Program-made: the position numbers and the translations under genes
NCBI GenBank assembly: GCA_018661465.1
Contig: JABJIC010000017.1
Coordinates: 62,001-126,000 of the forward strand
Direction of reading: 5' to 3'
DNA from: Gammaproteobacteria bacterium
GTDB taxonomy: Bacteria > Pseudomonadota > Gammaproteobacteria > Pseudomonadales > Pseudohongiellaceae
DNA: 64,000 bases
Shown: positions 1 to 9,790 of the stretch, one piece after another
Layout of the letters: each line of letters starts with the position of its first letter
Position numbering within the stretch: position 1 is the first letter of the stretch
The notes under the pieces: generated by a model
Databases searched by the model: none
Told to the model about the DNA's origin: nothing
The model's input: the letters and a program-made list of their open reading frames with translations, nothing else

Positions 1-523
1 CCAATACAGCTCGACGTGAAACCACAACGTTGTTGCGCTTTCTGTCCAGTTTGATCAGTCGGAATTCAAGCAGCTGTCCTTCCAGGTGCAGGGTATCCCT
101 GACTGGACGAACATCTACCAATGAGCCAGGTAGGAAGGCTCGAATATTGTTTAAATCGACAGTGAAACCACCTTTGACCTTGCCGTTGATAATACCGGTG
201 ACGATATCATTCTTCTCATGGGCAGCTTCTAGCTCCATCCATGACTCAGCACGCTTGGCCTTTTCGCGAGACAGTTTAGTAGCGCCAAAACCGTCTTCAA
301 CGGATTCGAGGGCAACCTTCACTTCTTCACCTATTTCTAGGGAGAAATTACCTTGCTCGTCAAGAAATTCTTCTCGGGGGATTACGCCTTCAGACTTGAG
401 TCCGGCGTGGACTGTTACCCAGTCTGAATCGATGTCGATGATGATGCCAGAGACAATGGCACCGGGGGTCATATCTATTGTATTTAGGCTTTCTTCAAAC
501 AGTTCAGCAAAATTTTCGCTCAT
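1..523 (-). CDS. rpsA: 30S ribosomal protein S1, N-terminal part (cut by window edge)
   Basis: S1 helps mRNA bind the 30S subunit through repeated OB-fold (S1) domains. The first 174 residues are visible: the protein begins [13 protein letters not shown], and the first S1 domain (about residues 15-85, with [18 protein letters not shown]) is followed by a second starting near residue 105. The C-terminal two thirds lie outside the window. ATG at 521-523 is preceded by a GGAT element seven bases upstream. It follows cmk on the same strand after a 157-base gap, which matches the cmk-rpsA order known in many gammaproteobacteria; the gap probably carries its own promoter. No oddity is seen in the visible part. 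Confidence 0.95.
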   Translation of the reverse strand, partial: MSENFAELFEESLNTIDMTPGAIVSGIIIDIDSDWVTVHAGLKSEGVIPREEFLDEQGNFSLEIGEEVKVALESVEDGFGATKLSREKAKRAESWMELEAAHEKNDIVTGIINGKVKGGFTVDLNNIRAFLPGSLVDVRPVRDTLHLEGQLLEFRLIKLDRKRNNVVVSRRAVL

Positions 524-680
524 TATTTATCCATATATTTCAATGCGTTATATACCGCTATTAAAGCGATATCTAACACGTCCGCGATCCAGTTGCGCGG
601 GGTTATTACATTAAGTTCACTGACTGCCAATGCTGGTGATGCAGTCAGAGAACGGTTTCATTTTGAGAGGGCTATGGCTT

Positions 681-1361
681 TTACTTACTTAAAACACCGG
701 CTATTTTCGCCTGGTTTAGTACCTCTTCAACCACCTCATCGATACTGAGATCGGTTGTATCTAGCACTAATGCGTCTTCAGCAGGTACAAGAGGAGAGAC
801 TTCGCGTTTACTATCTCGCTCATCCCGCTCTTTTAGCTCTCGCAAAAGGGCGGGCAGAATAGCATCAATACCCTTACCTATCAACTGCTTATATCGCCTT
901 CTGGCTCTTTCTTCAGGGCTTGCTGTGAGATAGATCTTTACTTCGGCATCCGGGAACACAACTGTACCCATATCACGGCCATCAGCCACTAATCCCGGGG
1001 GCTGGAGGAAGGCCAGTTGACGCTCGAAAAGCGCATCTCTCGCTGCAGGAATAGCACCCACCCTGGAGGCCATATCGCTACCGCGATCGCTTCGAATTTC
1101 CAAGCTGACGTCGTCTCCATCCAGAGAGACAGATCCAGAGCCATTCTCACCGAATGCAATATCAAGGGATTTCGCGAGTTTCGCTAATTCAGGCTCATTA
1201 TTCAGAGCAACACCGTGCTTTAGCGTAGCTATGCCCAGAATGCGGTAAAGCGCGCCGCTGTCGAGCAGGTGATAACTTAATTCAGAAGCCACTCTTGAGG
1301 CGATTGTGCCTTTTCCCGAACCAGACGGCCCGTCAATGGTAATTACTGGAGGCTTTTCCAA
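681..1361 (-). CDS. cmk: Cytidylate (CMP/dCMP) kinase
   Basis: Phosphorylates CMP and dCMP with ATP in the cytoplasm. The 226 residues match the usual family length. The P-loop GPSGSGKG lies at about residues 10-17, a LLDSGALYR substrate segment follows, and VADGRDMGTVVFPDA and the RARRRYKQL lid are typical of bacterial CMP kinases. The start is a TTG at 1359-1361, chosen because the residues MEKPPVITIDGPSG align with the normal N terminus and no ATG is available; a GAGA stretch upstream is a weak ribosome binding site. Only three bases separate it from the tyrA-aroA stop, so it is probably translated by coupling to that gene. Confidence 0.95.
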   Translation of the reverse strand: MEKPPVITIDGPSGSGKGTIASRVASELSYHLLDSGALYRILGIATLKHGVALNNEPELAKLAKSLDIAFGENGSGSVSLDGDDVSLEIRSDRGSDMASRVGAIPAARDALFERQLAFLQPPGLVADGRDMGTVVFPDAEVKIYLTASPEERARRRYKQLIGKGIDAILPALLRELKERDERDSKREVSPLVPAEDALVLDTTDLSIDEVVEEVLNQAKIAGVLSK

Positions 1362-1364
1362 GAT

Positions 1365-3590
1365 TTAGTCTCTTCCGCTGCTTATTTTAATGCCGGCGTT
1401 GCGTGCAAGGTCTACAAAGCCTGGAAATGAGGTCGCTACGTTTGCGCAATTACGGATTTGAATTTTGCTTGAGGCACGTAGGCCAGCTACCGCAAAAGCC
1501 ATGGCAATACGATGATCTCCATGGCTGTCGATCTCTCCACCACCAATTACTCCTCCTTGAATACGAATACCATCTTCATATTCTTCGACCTCAACACCCA
1601 GGGTTTTTAAGCCCACGGCCATTGCGTCGAGTCTGTCGCTCTCTTTCACTCTGAGCTCTTCCGCCCCTCTAACGACGGTCTCTCCTTCGGCACATGCTGC
1701 TGCGACCAGGAGTACTGGAAATTCATCGATGGCCAGTGGTATTTCTTGCTCCGGGATTTCTATGCCCCTGAGTTGGCTATGGCGTACTTTCAAATCGGCG
1801 ACGGGTTCGCCACCTACCAGGCGCTCATTGCAGACTTCAATGTCCGCACCCATTAGCTTCAAGAGATTAATTATTCCTATTCGAGTTGGGTTGACGCCAA
1901 CATGACTCAACTCAAGCTCTGAGCCAGGGGAAATGCTAGCGGCAACCAGAAAGAAAGCCGCCGAAGATATATCAGCAGGAATGTCTATATCTGTCGCCGA
2001 CAGAGATAGCCCTCCTTGCAGTTCACTACTACCAGTATCTGAATTTTGAATAACTGGATAGGAAAAGCCAGCGAGCATTCTTTCTGTGTGATCCCTACAG
2101 GTAGCCGGTTCTTCGACTCGAGTAATACCCTCAGCGTACATGCCAGCCAGGAGTACGGCTGATTTAACCTGAGCACTTGCCATCGGCATCTTATATTCGA
2201 TAGAAGTCAGGGAACTTCCCTTAATTTTAAGTGGCGGAGTTCCGTTTTCGTCTGTCTCTATGTCCGCTCCCATTTCACGAAGAGGATTTGCAATTCTGTT
2301 CATCGGGCGATTTTCCAGCGACTCATCACCACTTAATTCACTATCGAATTGCTGCGCCGACAATAAACCAGCAAGCAGCCTCATCGCGGTTCCAGAATTC
2401 CCCATGTAAAGTGGTTTCCGTGGCGCTTTCAGTCCGTGCATTCCCACACCGAAAATAGTTAGCTCTCCATTCTCCGGACCTACTATGTTTACACCCATTT
2501 CTCTAAAGGCCGATAAGGTATTGAGAGCATCTTCACCCTCCAAAAAGCCGCTTACCTTTGTCACTCCTTCCGCCAGCGAAGCAAAAATAATTGACCGGTG
2601 AGAAATAGATTTATCTCCGGGCACACGTATCTTTCCTGAGATTTTTCCGCCAGGTTCTACTTCAAAAGTAACATTCATTTTTTCGAGTTCGTCTTTAATT
2701 ATGGGTTTGTAGTGGGTGTTTATAAAATTATCTCTAGTCGCATTTGCATTGGAGAAAACGTTAAAAAGATATGTCTGATTTTTTTCTGTAATCGCTTTCT
2801 TCAGCACTATCAGGTTTTCAATATAGTCATCCAGCACCTTTTCGGTAGCCACTGAATTGCTTACAAATATATCCGACCACATCTTGGGGTCACTTGATGC
2901 CAGTCGACTGAAATCCGCGAAACCACCTGCTGCATAACGAAATATGTCATCGCTCATCTCCTGCTTGACCAAGGAATCAACAATGCCGAAAGCCAACAAA
3001 TGTGGGAGGTGGCTGGTAGCGGCAAGCACTTGATCATGCCTCTCTACACTCATTCCCAAAATGTTTGCCCCCAGACTTCTCCAAAGCTCATTAACTAAAG
3101 AAAGAGCCTGCCCATTTACTTCTGGACCAGGCGTTAAAATAACATTTCGATCCTGAAACAAATCATCAATTGCTGCTTTATATCCGCTCTGTTCGGAACC
3201 AGCAATTGGATGGCCGGGAACAAAATGCTTAGAGAAGTCCCCACCAATCTCAGCTAATTTGCGTGCTATTTCCGTTTTTACACTGGCAACATCGGTGACA
3301 GTTGTGCCTGGTTTCACCAGCTGAGATATGTCTTTTAGTGACTCGATCAAGCTCAAGGGAGGCAGGCAACAAATTACCAAATCCGCCTCCGGGCAAAGCT
3401 CCTTAAGAGAACCATGTCCATTTATTGCAGCCTCGCTTTCAGCATCCTGCAATGAAGATAAATCGCGATCACAGGCTTTTATTTCTATGTTCTTGTGAGC
3501 TTTTCTCAAACCACGAGCAATTGAGCCTCCTATCATGCCGAGACCAACTATGAGAACGGATTTTGATTCTAATGAATCACTTGCATTCAT
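1365..3590 (-). CDS. tyrA-aroA: Fused prephenate/arogenate dehydrogenase and EPSP synthase
   Basis: A 741-residue bifunctional enzyme. Residues about 10-300 are a TyrA-type dehydrogenase: NAD-binding Rossmann start VLIVGLGMIGGSIARG and the HPIAGSEQSG active-site segment. Residues about 310-741 are 5-enolpyruvylshikimate-3-phosphate synthase: KSISHRSIIFASLAEG, the GNSGTAMRLLAGLL motif and DESLENRPM, all substrate-binding segments. The two activities serve tyrosine synthesis and the shikimate pathway. This fusion is known in Pseudomonas, Acinetobacter and relatives, so it is a lineage marker and not an anomaly. ATG overlaps the pheA stop in an ATGA, showing translational coupling. No hisC gene lies between pheA and this gene, unlike the Pseudomonas order. 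Confidence 0.96.
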   Translation of the reverse strand: MNASDSLESKSVLIVGLGMIGGSIARGLRKAHKNIEIKACDRDLSSLQDAESEAAINGHGSLKELCPEADLVICCLPPLSLIESLKDISQLVKPGTTVTDVASVKTEIARKLAEIGGDFSKHFVPGHPIAGSEQSGYKAAIDDLFQDRNVILTPGPEVNGQALSLVNELWRSLGANILGMSVERHDQVLAATSHLPHLLAFGIVDSLVKQEMSDDIFRYAAGGFADFSRLASSDPKMWSDIFVSNSVATEKVLDDYIENLIVLKKAITEKNQTYLFNVFSNANATRDNFINTHYKPIIKDELEKMNVTFEVEPGGKISGKIRVPGDKSISHRSIIFASLAEGVTKVSGFLEGEDALNTLSAFREMGVNIVGPENGELTIFGVGMHGLKAPRKPLYMGNSGTAMRLLAGLLSAQQFDSELSGDESLENRPMNRIANPLREMGADIETDENGTPPLKIKGSSLTSIEYKMPMASAQVKSAVLLAGMYAEGITRVEEPATCRDHTERMLAGFSYPVIQNSDTGSSELQGGLSLSATDIDIPADISSAAFFLVAASISPGSELELSHVGVNPTRIGIINLLKLMGADIEVCNERLVGGEPVADLKVRHSQLRGIEIPEQEIPLAIDEFPVLLVAAACAEGETVVRGAEELRVKESDRLDAMAVGLKTLGVEVEEYEDGIRIQGGVIGGGEIDSHGDHRIAMAFAVAGLRASSKIQIRNCANVATSFPGFVDLARNAGIKISSGRD

Positions 3591-4438
3591 TTTTTTTCTA
3601 CGCCGCGGGGATATGAGCCAAGAACTTTAATCTCAACTGTTCTTTCATCTAACTCACTGAACAGTTGCCTAATGTTTTCGTCATCGCAATGGCCATCGAA
3701 ATCAATAAAAAAGACATAGGCCCATGCTTTCTTTTTTGAAGGACGTGTTTCGATTTTATTGAGATTCACACCCAGCTTCTCAAAAGGTTCGAGAACTCTC
3801 AGTAGCGAGCCGGGTTTATGCTCCATATAGACTATCAAGCTAGTTTTATCTGAACCGCTGGATTTTGTTTCACCGTGGGATAACACAAGAAAACGTGTAC
3901 TGTTGTGTTGCTGATCCTGAATATCACTATTCAAAATTTCGAGGCCGTAGGTTTCTGCAGCTAGAGCGCCGGCTATCGCAACCGTGCCATCTTCCTCTAG
4001 AGCGAGTTTTGCCGCCTGCGCATTGCTAATACATTCGTATTGTTCTACTGCAGGAAGATTATTCTTTAACCAGTTCCGGCATTGCGCCAAGGATTGCTTG
4101 TGTGACGCAACTTTTTGAATCTGATTCAAGGCTATTGCGCTGCTTGCAAGAAGGTTATGGCGGATTAATACCAGTTCCTCACCGACAATAGTTAGCGAGC
4201 TATCTACCAGGCAATCCTGAGTGTTATTAATAGCCCCTTCTGTAGAATTCTCAATCGGTACCACACCATGAGTGGCTTCTTTGCTTTCAACTTTCACGAA
4301 AACGTCTTCAATGCTCCTGCAGGGCAGCAACTGGCAACCCTCATCAAAATGCCGCATTGCTGCGAGGTGAGTAAACGTACCTTCCGGGCCAAGGAAAGCA
4401 ACAGTCTTCAAGTTGTTTGAATCTGATTGATCACTCAT
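3587..4438 (-). CDS. pheA: Prephenate dehydratase (monofunctional, no chorismate mutase domain)
   Basis: Converts prephenate to phenylpyruvate for phenylalanine synthesis. The 283 residues contain a PDT catalytic domain (about 10-190, beginning VAFLGPEGTFTHLAA, with VPIENSTEGAI and the catalytic STRFLVL segment) and a C-terminal ACT regulatory domain (about 200-280, including the ESRP-like loop ETRPSKKKAWAYVF) expected to bind phenylalanine. The P-protein of Pseudomonas and enterics is about 360-386 residues with an N-terminal chorismate mutase domain; that domain is absent here, and only 81 bases separate this ATG from the gyrA stop, so it is not simply missed. Chorismate mutase must be encoded elsewhere. 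Start ATG at 4436-4438. Confidence 0.95.
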   Translation of the reverse strand: MSDQSDSNNLKTVAFLGPEGTFTHLAAMRHFDEGCQLLPCRSIEDVFVKVESKEATHGVVPIENSTEGAINNTQDCLVDSSLTIVGEELVLIRHNLLASSAIALNQIQKVASHKQSLAQCRNWLKNNLPAVEQYECISNAQAAKLALEEDGTVAIAGALAAETYGLEILNSDIQDQQHNSTRFLVLSHGETKSSGSDKTSLIVYMEHKPGSLLRVLEPFEKLGVNLNKIETRPSKKKAWAYVFFIDFDGHCDDENIRQLFSELDERTVEIKVLGSYPRGVEKK

Positions 4439-4519
4439 AGTGAAATTCTATAGTTTGATTGCGTGGCCACGAAGTAGAGGAGGAACCTGCCCTGAGGACA
4501 GATCCCGAACTCAATAAAG

Positions 4520-7174
4520 CTATTCAGAATCAGGCGATTCTATATCTTCCCCGGTCTCTGTATTGTCAGCATCTAGTTCTTCGACTTCCTGGTCGACAAT
4601 TTCCCCTTCAACTACTTCCCCTTCAACAGGAAGAGACTCATCAACTTCCGGCTCATCCACCTGTTCAAGGCCAACAAGTTTCTCATCGCCCTTAAGTCGA
4701 ATCAGTCGAACGCCTTGAGTATTTCTACCCTGCACGGACACTTCTTCAACTCGTGTTCTTACAAGAGTGCCCTTGTCGGATATCAGCATTATCTCATCGC
4801 TTTCTGATACTTGAGCGGCGCCAACCACCTGACCATTCCGCTCACTGGTTTGCATGCCGATCACACCCTGTCCACCGCGTCCGTATACAGGGAAGTCTTC
4901 AATCTTGGTACGCTTGCCATAACCATTTTCACTGACGGATAGAATCTGCTTACCCTCATCGGGAATAATCAGCGAGATCATATTGAACCCTTCGGCCATC
5001 TTAATTCCTCTGACACCCCGTGCTGTTCTGCCCATGGCACGCACGTCGACTTCAGAGAATCGAATGGTCTTGCCGCTGCTGCTAATCAACATGACATCAC
5101 GACTTCCGTCGGTGATTGCTGTGCCAATCAAACGATCATCTTCATCTAATTCGATTGCCCTGAGACCAACACTTCGTTGTCTGGCAAAGTTTGTTAACTC
5201 AGTCTTCTTAACAGTGCCATTAGCCGTTGCCATAAACACATAATGACCTTCAGAGTATTCTGTAATTGGCAGCATGCTGGTGATTGTCTCACCCTCTTCC
5301 AAAGGAAGAATGTTTATGATTGGTTTTCCTCTGGCGGTTCGGCTTGCCACCGGAATAAGAAATACTTTTAGCCAATAAACTTTGCCGACACTACTAAAAC
5401 ACAGCAATGTGTCATGAGTATTGGCAATGAGAAGATGCTCAACAAAGTCTTCATCTTTAACCGTCGCTGCCGCTTTTCCAGTTCCACCGCGTCGCTGCGC
5501 TGAGTAGTCCGCTAATGGCTGACTCTTTGCGTATCCGGTTTGTGAGATAGTAACTACCCTATCTTCTTCAGTGATCAAATCTTCCATTGTCAGATCAAGC
5601 TGCGACTCTACAATTTCTGTTTTCCGATCATCGCCATATTCCTTGCGAACATTTTCGAGCTCTTCCCTTACAACGCTTAACAGTCGCGGCGGATTTTCCA
5701 GGATGTCCAGGTAGTCTGCGATTTGAACTAGCAATTCTCGGTAGTCATTAATGAGTTTTTCGTGTTCAAGACCCGTCAGCCTATGCAACCGTAGTTCCAG
5801 AATAGCTTGAGCCTGCTCCGGAGTTAGAAAATATTCCGACTCCTTCAATCCATACTGCTCGTCCAAACCATCTGGCCTGCACGCATCGGCACCAACCTCA
5901 CCTAACATTTCCAGAACGCTATCTGATTTCCATGAACGCTCTAACAATTTTACTTTCGCTTCAGCCGACGTAGGAGAAGCTTTGATCAAGGCGATCACTG
6001 CATCTATATTGGCAAGAGCTACAGCCAAGCCTTCTAATATGTGACCTTTTTCCCGGGCCTTACGTAACAAGAAACTTGTGCGTCTGGACACAACTTCACG
6101 ACGATGCCGAATAAAAGAGTCCAGAATTTCTTTAAGGTTGAGCAAGCGAGGCTGCCCGTCAACGATAGCAACCATATTGATACCAAACACGGATTGCATC
6201 TGTGTCTGGGCGTAGAGATTATTGAGAATCACATCGCCCACTTCGCCTTTACGAAGTTCAATGACGATGCGCATACCATCTTTGTCAGATTCATCACGCA
6301 ATTCGGTGATGCCCTCAATTTTTTTCTCTTTTACTAATTCCGCAATCTTCTCTATCAATTTTGACTTGTTTAACTGATAGGGAATTTCATGAACGATAAT
6401 AGTTTGCTTTCCAGACTTCTCGTTTTCTATTATTTCAGCCTTGGCTCGCATGTAAATGCGACCACGACCTGTACGATAGGCCTCAATAATTCCCGCTCTA
6501 CCGTTAATTATTCCCGCGGTTGGAAAATCGGGGCCGCTGATGTATTCCATCAAGCCGTCGACTTCGATATCAGGGTTATCCATTAAAGCGATGGAGCCAC
6601 TCACTACTTCAGTCAAGTTATGTGGGGGGATATTTGTTGCCATTCCCACCGCGATACCTGAAGAGCCATTAACCAGTAAATTTGGCACCTGTGTTGGAAA
6701 AACATCAGGAATTTGTTCCGTGCCATCGTAGTTAGGCGAAAAGTCGACAGTGTCTTTCTCAAGATCCGCTATCAAATCATGGGCTATCTTGGACATGCGG
6801 ATTTCTGTATATCGCATGGCTGCTGCCGAATCACCATCGATTGAGCCAAAGTTACCCTGACCGTCAACTAGCGGATACCTAAGGGAAAAATCCTGTGCCA
6901 TACGCACAATGGTGTCGTAAACGGCATTATCACCATGAGGGTGATACTTACCAATCACGTCACCAACAATACGGGCAGATTTCTTATAAGGTTTGTTATA
7001 GTCATTGTTGAGCACGTTCATCGCGAAGAGCGTACGTCTGTGAACAGGCTTTAAACCGTCCCTAACATCGGGCAAGGCACGCCCTATAATGACGCTCATG
7101 GCATAGGCTAGATAGGACTCGCGCATTTCACTTTCTAATGCGACGGGAAGAACCTGTTTGGCAAATTCGGTCAT
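4520..7174 (-). CDS. gyrA: DNA gyrase subunit A
   Basis: Breakage-reunion subunit of DNA gyrase, which introduces negative supercoils. The 884 residues have the usual order: N-terminal winged-helix/tower domain with the catalytic tyrosine at residue 122 ([11 protein letters not shown]), a coiled-coil gate, then the C-terminal beta-pinwheel with a GyrA box variant (QRRGGTGK). Numbering is identical to E. coli through the quinolone-resistance region. Position 83 is Asn (codon AAT) instead of the usual Ser, while Asp87 is kept. The last about 45 residues are an acidic Glu/Asp-rich tail, as in other gammaproteobacterial GyrA proteins. First gene of the minus-strand gyrA-pheA-tyrA/aroA-cmk-rpsA series; serC, found after gyrA in Pseudomonas, is missing. 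Confidence 0.98.
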   Translation of the reverse strand: MTEFAKQVLPVALESEMRESYLAYAMSVIIGRALPDVRDGLKPVHRRTLFAMNVLNNDYNKPYKKSARIVGDVIGKYHPHGDNAVYDTIVRMAQDFSLRYPLVDGQGNFGSIDGDSAAAMRYTEIRMSKIAHDLIADLEKDTVDFSPNYDGTEQIPDVFPTQVPNLLVNGSSGIAVGMATNIPPHNLTEVVSGSIALMDNPDIEVDGLMEYISGPDFPTAGIINGRAGIIEAYRTGRGRIYMRAKAEIIENEKSGKQTIIVHEIPYQLNKSKLIEKIAELVKEKKIEGITELRDESDKDGMRIVIELRKGEVGDVILNNLYAQTQMQSVFGINMVAIVDGQPRLLNLKEILDSFIRHRREVVSRRTSFLLRKAREKGHILEGLAVALANIDAVIALIKASPTSAEAKVKLLERSWKSDSVLEMLGEVGADACRPDGLDEQYGLKESEYFLTPEQAQAILELRLHRLTGLEHEKLINDYRELLVQIADYLDILENPPRLLSVVREELENVRKEYGDDRKTEIVESQLDLTMEDLITEEDRVVTISQTGYAKSQPLADYSAQRRGGTGKAAATVKDEDFVEHLLIANTHDTLLCFSSVGKVYWLKVFLIPVASRTARGKPIINILPLEEGETITSMLPITEYSEGHYVFMATANGTVKKTELTNFARQRSVGLRAIELDEDDRLIGTAITDGSRDVMLISSSGKTIRFSEVDVRAMGRTARGVRGIKMAEGFNMISLIIPDEGKQILSVSENGYGKRTKIEDFPVYGRGGQGVIGMQTSERNGQVVGAAQVSESDEIMLISDKGTLVRTRVEEVSVQGRNTQGVRLIRLKGDEKLVGLEQVDEPEVDESLPVEGEVVEGEIVDQEVEELDADNTETGEDIESPDSE

Positions 7175-7706
7175 AGACTATCTTTATCCTTTAGCTCTAC
7201 TTTAACTCTAAGTCTTTTATCTCTACTTCCAGCTTTACTACGGCTCTGAGCAGCACTCGGTTTGATCAAAAAACGTACTATTAACTGTCTACTCAACTGG
7301 GCACTTAATCCTGCTTTTAACTAAGCGGTCGACCTCAGTTCAATCTCCAGAAAAATCCCACAATTTAAGCCGAGAAAATTCTATATTCCTCTTACTTTTA
7401 ACGGCCGATTTGGAACTTTCTTCTGGGTCTGGGCAAGGCTATTTTTGAGGCAGCTTCAACAGTGTAAATTTCATTTTAGCGGCGTCATATCTTGGAGCCG
7501 CGAAAGATCAGAATTCTAACACAAAAACCCCGTTAAATGACAGTGTATCGGGCTAATTTATCGAGCAAAAAACCCTGTTTTTTCAATAATTTCCGAACTT
7601 TTTCTGGCGCAAACACATAACGCGCTATTCTGCTCCGTTTTGGGTATAATCGCTCGCCTTAAACAGCCCAAATATTTATCGATTGTGAGTAAGACAGAGG
7701 CCGCTT
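7175..7706. other. Divergent intergenic region between gyrA and mtaD
   Basis: This 532-base stretch separates two divergently transcribed genes and should hold the gyrA promoter (leftward) and the mtaD promoter (rightward). It has short AT-rich and pyrimidine-rich runs but no open frame with family signatures. A 64-codon frame on the minus strand overlaps the mtaD start and looks spurious. No RNA gene is recognised. Confidence 0.6.
7645..7650 (+). promoter_or_regulatory. Candidate sigma-70 -10 box for mtaD operon
   Basis: A perfect TATAAT in the context GGGTATAATCGC lies 56 bases before the GTG start of mtaD. No good -35 hexamer is seen at 16-18 bases upstream, so the assignment rests on the -10 box and its position only. 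Confidence 0.4.
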
Positions 7707-9038
7707 GTGAGCGCTGAAACAAAGCAAAAAGTCGACATTTTGATCCACGCAAAATGGATTATCCCGGTGGTGCCCAAAAATTTGGAATTAGAAGACCATT
7801 CCATAGCGATTTTGGGTCGAAAAATTCTCGATATTTGCCCCACCGAAGAAGCAAAAGTCCGGTTTCACTCTGATGAAACTGTGGACCTAGGGCATCACAT
7901 TATATTTCCCGGCTTAATCAACGCCCATGGCCATGCCCCGATGACCCTTTTTCGGGGGGTTGCGGACGATATACCACTCAAACAGTGGCTGGAAGAGAAG
8001 ATTTGGCCACTTGAAGGCAAATTCGTGGATGCAAAGTTCGCCAGACAGGGTGCTGAGCTCGCCATCGCTGAAATGATCAGATCAGGTACTAGCTGCTTCG
8101 CTGATATGTATTTCTTTCCTGACGAAGTGGCAAAAGCCGCTCTGGAAGCAAAAATTCGGGTGCAACTGGCCAGTCCTGTACTGGATTTCCCCACAATTTG
8201 GGCGCAGGACGCTGATGAATACATCGCGAAGGCAACTCAGTTGCATGACGATTACCGAAATAATGAACTAATCAGCACTGCATTTGGGCCCCATGCCCCC
8301 TATACGGTATCGGACCAACCCCTACAAAAGCTCTACACCCTAGCGGAAGAGCTGGATTTGCCTATTCACATGCATGTCCATGAGACGCTTCAGGAAGTTT
8401 CTGATGCAGTCTCCACGGATGGCAGGCGACCTCTCCAGCGATTAGCCGAATTGGGCTTGATCAGTCCCCGATTGATTTGCGTTCATGCCACTGAGCTTCT
8501 CGAGGAAGAGATGAAGCTATTAGCTGACAATGGCGCTCATGTGATCCATTGCCCGGAATCCAACCTCAAACTGGCTAGCGGCTTCTGTGAAGTCGGCAAA
8601 TTAGCAAGTCATGGCGTTAATATTGGCCTGGGCACCGACGGCTGCGCCAGTAATAATGACCTGGATATGATTTCCGAGATGCGTTCTGCTGCACTTCTGG
8701 CAAAAGCAGTCGCAAAGGATGCCAGTGCGGTTCCAGCTGCTCAGGCATTGGAGATGGCCACTATAAACAACGCGCGAGCCTTGGGCTTGGATAACGAGAT
8801 AGGAAGCCTCGAGCGCGGCAAGCAAGCCGACATTGCCGCCATCGATATTGAAGCAATTAATAATATGCCTCTATATAATCCGACATCTCAATTGATCTAC
8901 TCCTCGCAATCCTCCCAGGTTTCCCACCTCTGGTGTGCCGGGCAGAGTTTGTTAGAACACGGTGAGCTAAAAACCATAGATACAGTGCTGCTTAGAAGCA
9001 AAATCCAGACTTGGCAGAAAAAGATAGGGAATTCCTGA
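7707..9038 (+). CDS. mtaD: 5'-methylthioadenosine / S-adenosylhomocysteine deaminase
   Basis: Amidohydrolase that deaminates methylthioadenosine or S-adenosylhomocysteine to the inosine forms, part of methionine salvage in Pseudomonas-like bacteria. The 443 residues show the metal-binding HxH (NAHGHAPMT, about residues 72-75), the later histidines in HMHVHET and CVHATEL, and the catalytic aspartate in GTDGCASNNDLDM. GTG start, supported by GAGG six bases upstream; the residues before INAHGH are typical of the family. It heads a plus-strand operon with ubiG, mupP and yciK, the same order as in Pseudomonas, which supports MtaD over other TRZ/ATZ hydrolases. Substrate preference cannot be settled from sequence. 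Confidence 0.9.
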   Translation: MSAETKQKVDILIHAKWIIPVVPKNLELEDHSIAILGRKILDICPTEEAKVRFHSDETVDLGHHIIFPGLINAHGHAPMTLFRGVADDIPLKQWLEEKIWPLEGKFVDAKFARQGAELAIAEMIRSGTSCFADMYFFPDEVAKAALEAKIRVQLASPVLDFPTIWAQDADEYIAKATQLHDDYRNNELISTAFGPHAPYTVSDQPLQKLYTLAEELDLPIHMHVHETLQEVSDAVSTDGRRPLQRLAELGLISPRLICVHATELLEEEMKLLADNGAHVIHCPESNLKLASGFCEVGKLASHGVNIGLGTDGCASNNDLDMISEMRSAALLAKAVAKDASAVPAAQALEMATINNARALGLDNEIGSLERGKQADIAAIDIEAINNMPLYNPTSQLIYSSQSSQVSHLWCAGQSLLEHGELKTIDTVLLRSKIQTWQKKIGNS

Positions 9039-9043
9039 AAAAA

Positions 9044-9790
9044 ATGGAAAACGTCGATCCATTAGAAATTAAGAAGTTTGAAAGCCTGGCATCCCGTTGG
9101 TGGGACCCGAATAGTGAGTTCAAGCCACTACACGAGATAAACCCCTTGCGGATGAACTTTATCAGTCAGCAAATAAACCTGGCTGGGAAATCTGTTGTGG
9201 ATGTAGGCTGCGGGGGAGGCATCTTGTCTGAAGCCATGGCTCACCATGGCGCCAATGTAACTGCCATCGACATGGCTGAGGCCTCTCTATCCGTCGCCCG
9301 ACTTCATCAGCTGAAAAGCAAGTTGGATATCGATTACAGAAACATCTCGGCCGAGCAGTTAGCCGCCGAGTCGCCACAGACTTTTGATGTCGTCTGCTGT
9401 CTCGAAATGCTTGAACACGTTCCGGATCCATCCTCGATTGTTGAGGCTTGCTTTCGCATGCTCAAACCTGGTGGCATAGTGTTTTTCTCTACCATAAACC
9501 GAAATCCAAAATCTTATTTGTTCGCCGTAGTAGGTGCAGAGTATTTGTTAAACCTTATACCCAAGGGCACCCATGACTACGCTCGCTTTATAAAACCTTC
9601 GGAGTTAGCCGCTTGGTGTCGCGACAATGAGCTTAGCCTGATAAAACAATGCGGCATGGCATATAACCCTCTTACAAAAAAATACTCGCTGGAAAAAAAC
9701 CTGGACGTGAACTACCTTGCCGCCTACAGCAAGGACCTTGAGTCTTCTGCAGGCCTCGACCAATCCCCCGACTCATTGAAAAACCCCTAA
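9044..9790 (+). CDS. ubiG: Ubiquinone biosynthesis O-methyltransferase
   Basis: SAM-dependent enzyme carrying out the two O-methylations of ubiquinone synthesis. From ATG 9044 the protein is 248 residues, starting MENVDPLEIKKFESLASRWW, which matches the UbiG N terminus. The SAM site VVDVGCGGGILSEAMA lies at about residues 48-63 and the CLEMLEHVPDP segment follows. An upstream in-frame TTG at 9011 would add 11 residues inside mtaD; ATG 9044 was preferred because it fits the family and has AGGGA 13 bases upstream. Its stop overlaps the next ATG by one base (TAATG), indicating coupling with mupP. Confidence 0.95.
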   Translation: MENVDPLEIKKFESLASRWWDPNSEFKPLHEINPLRMNFISQQINLAGKSVVDVGCGGGILSEAMAHHGANVTAIDMAEASLSVARLHQLKSKLDIDYRNISAEQLAAESPQTFDVVCCLEMLEHVPDPSSIVEACFRMLKPGGIVFFSTINRNPKSYLFAVVGAEYLLNLIPKGTHDYARFIKPSELAAWCRDNELSLIKQCGMAYNPLTKKYSLEKNLDVNYLAAYSKDLESSAGLDQSPDSLKNP

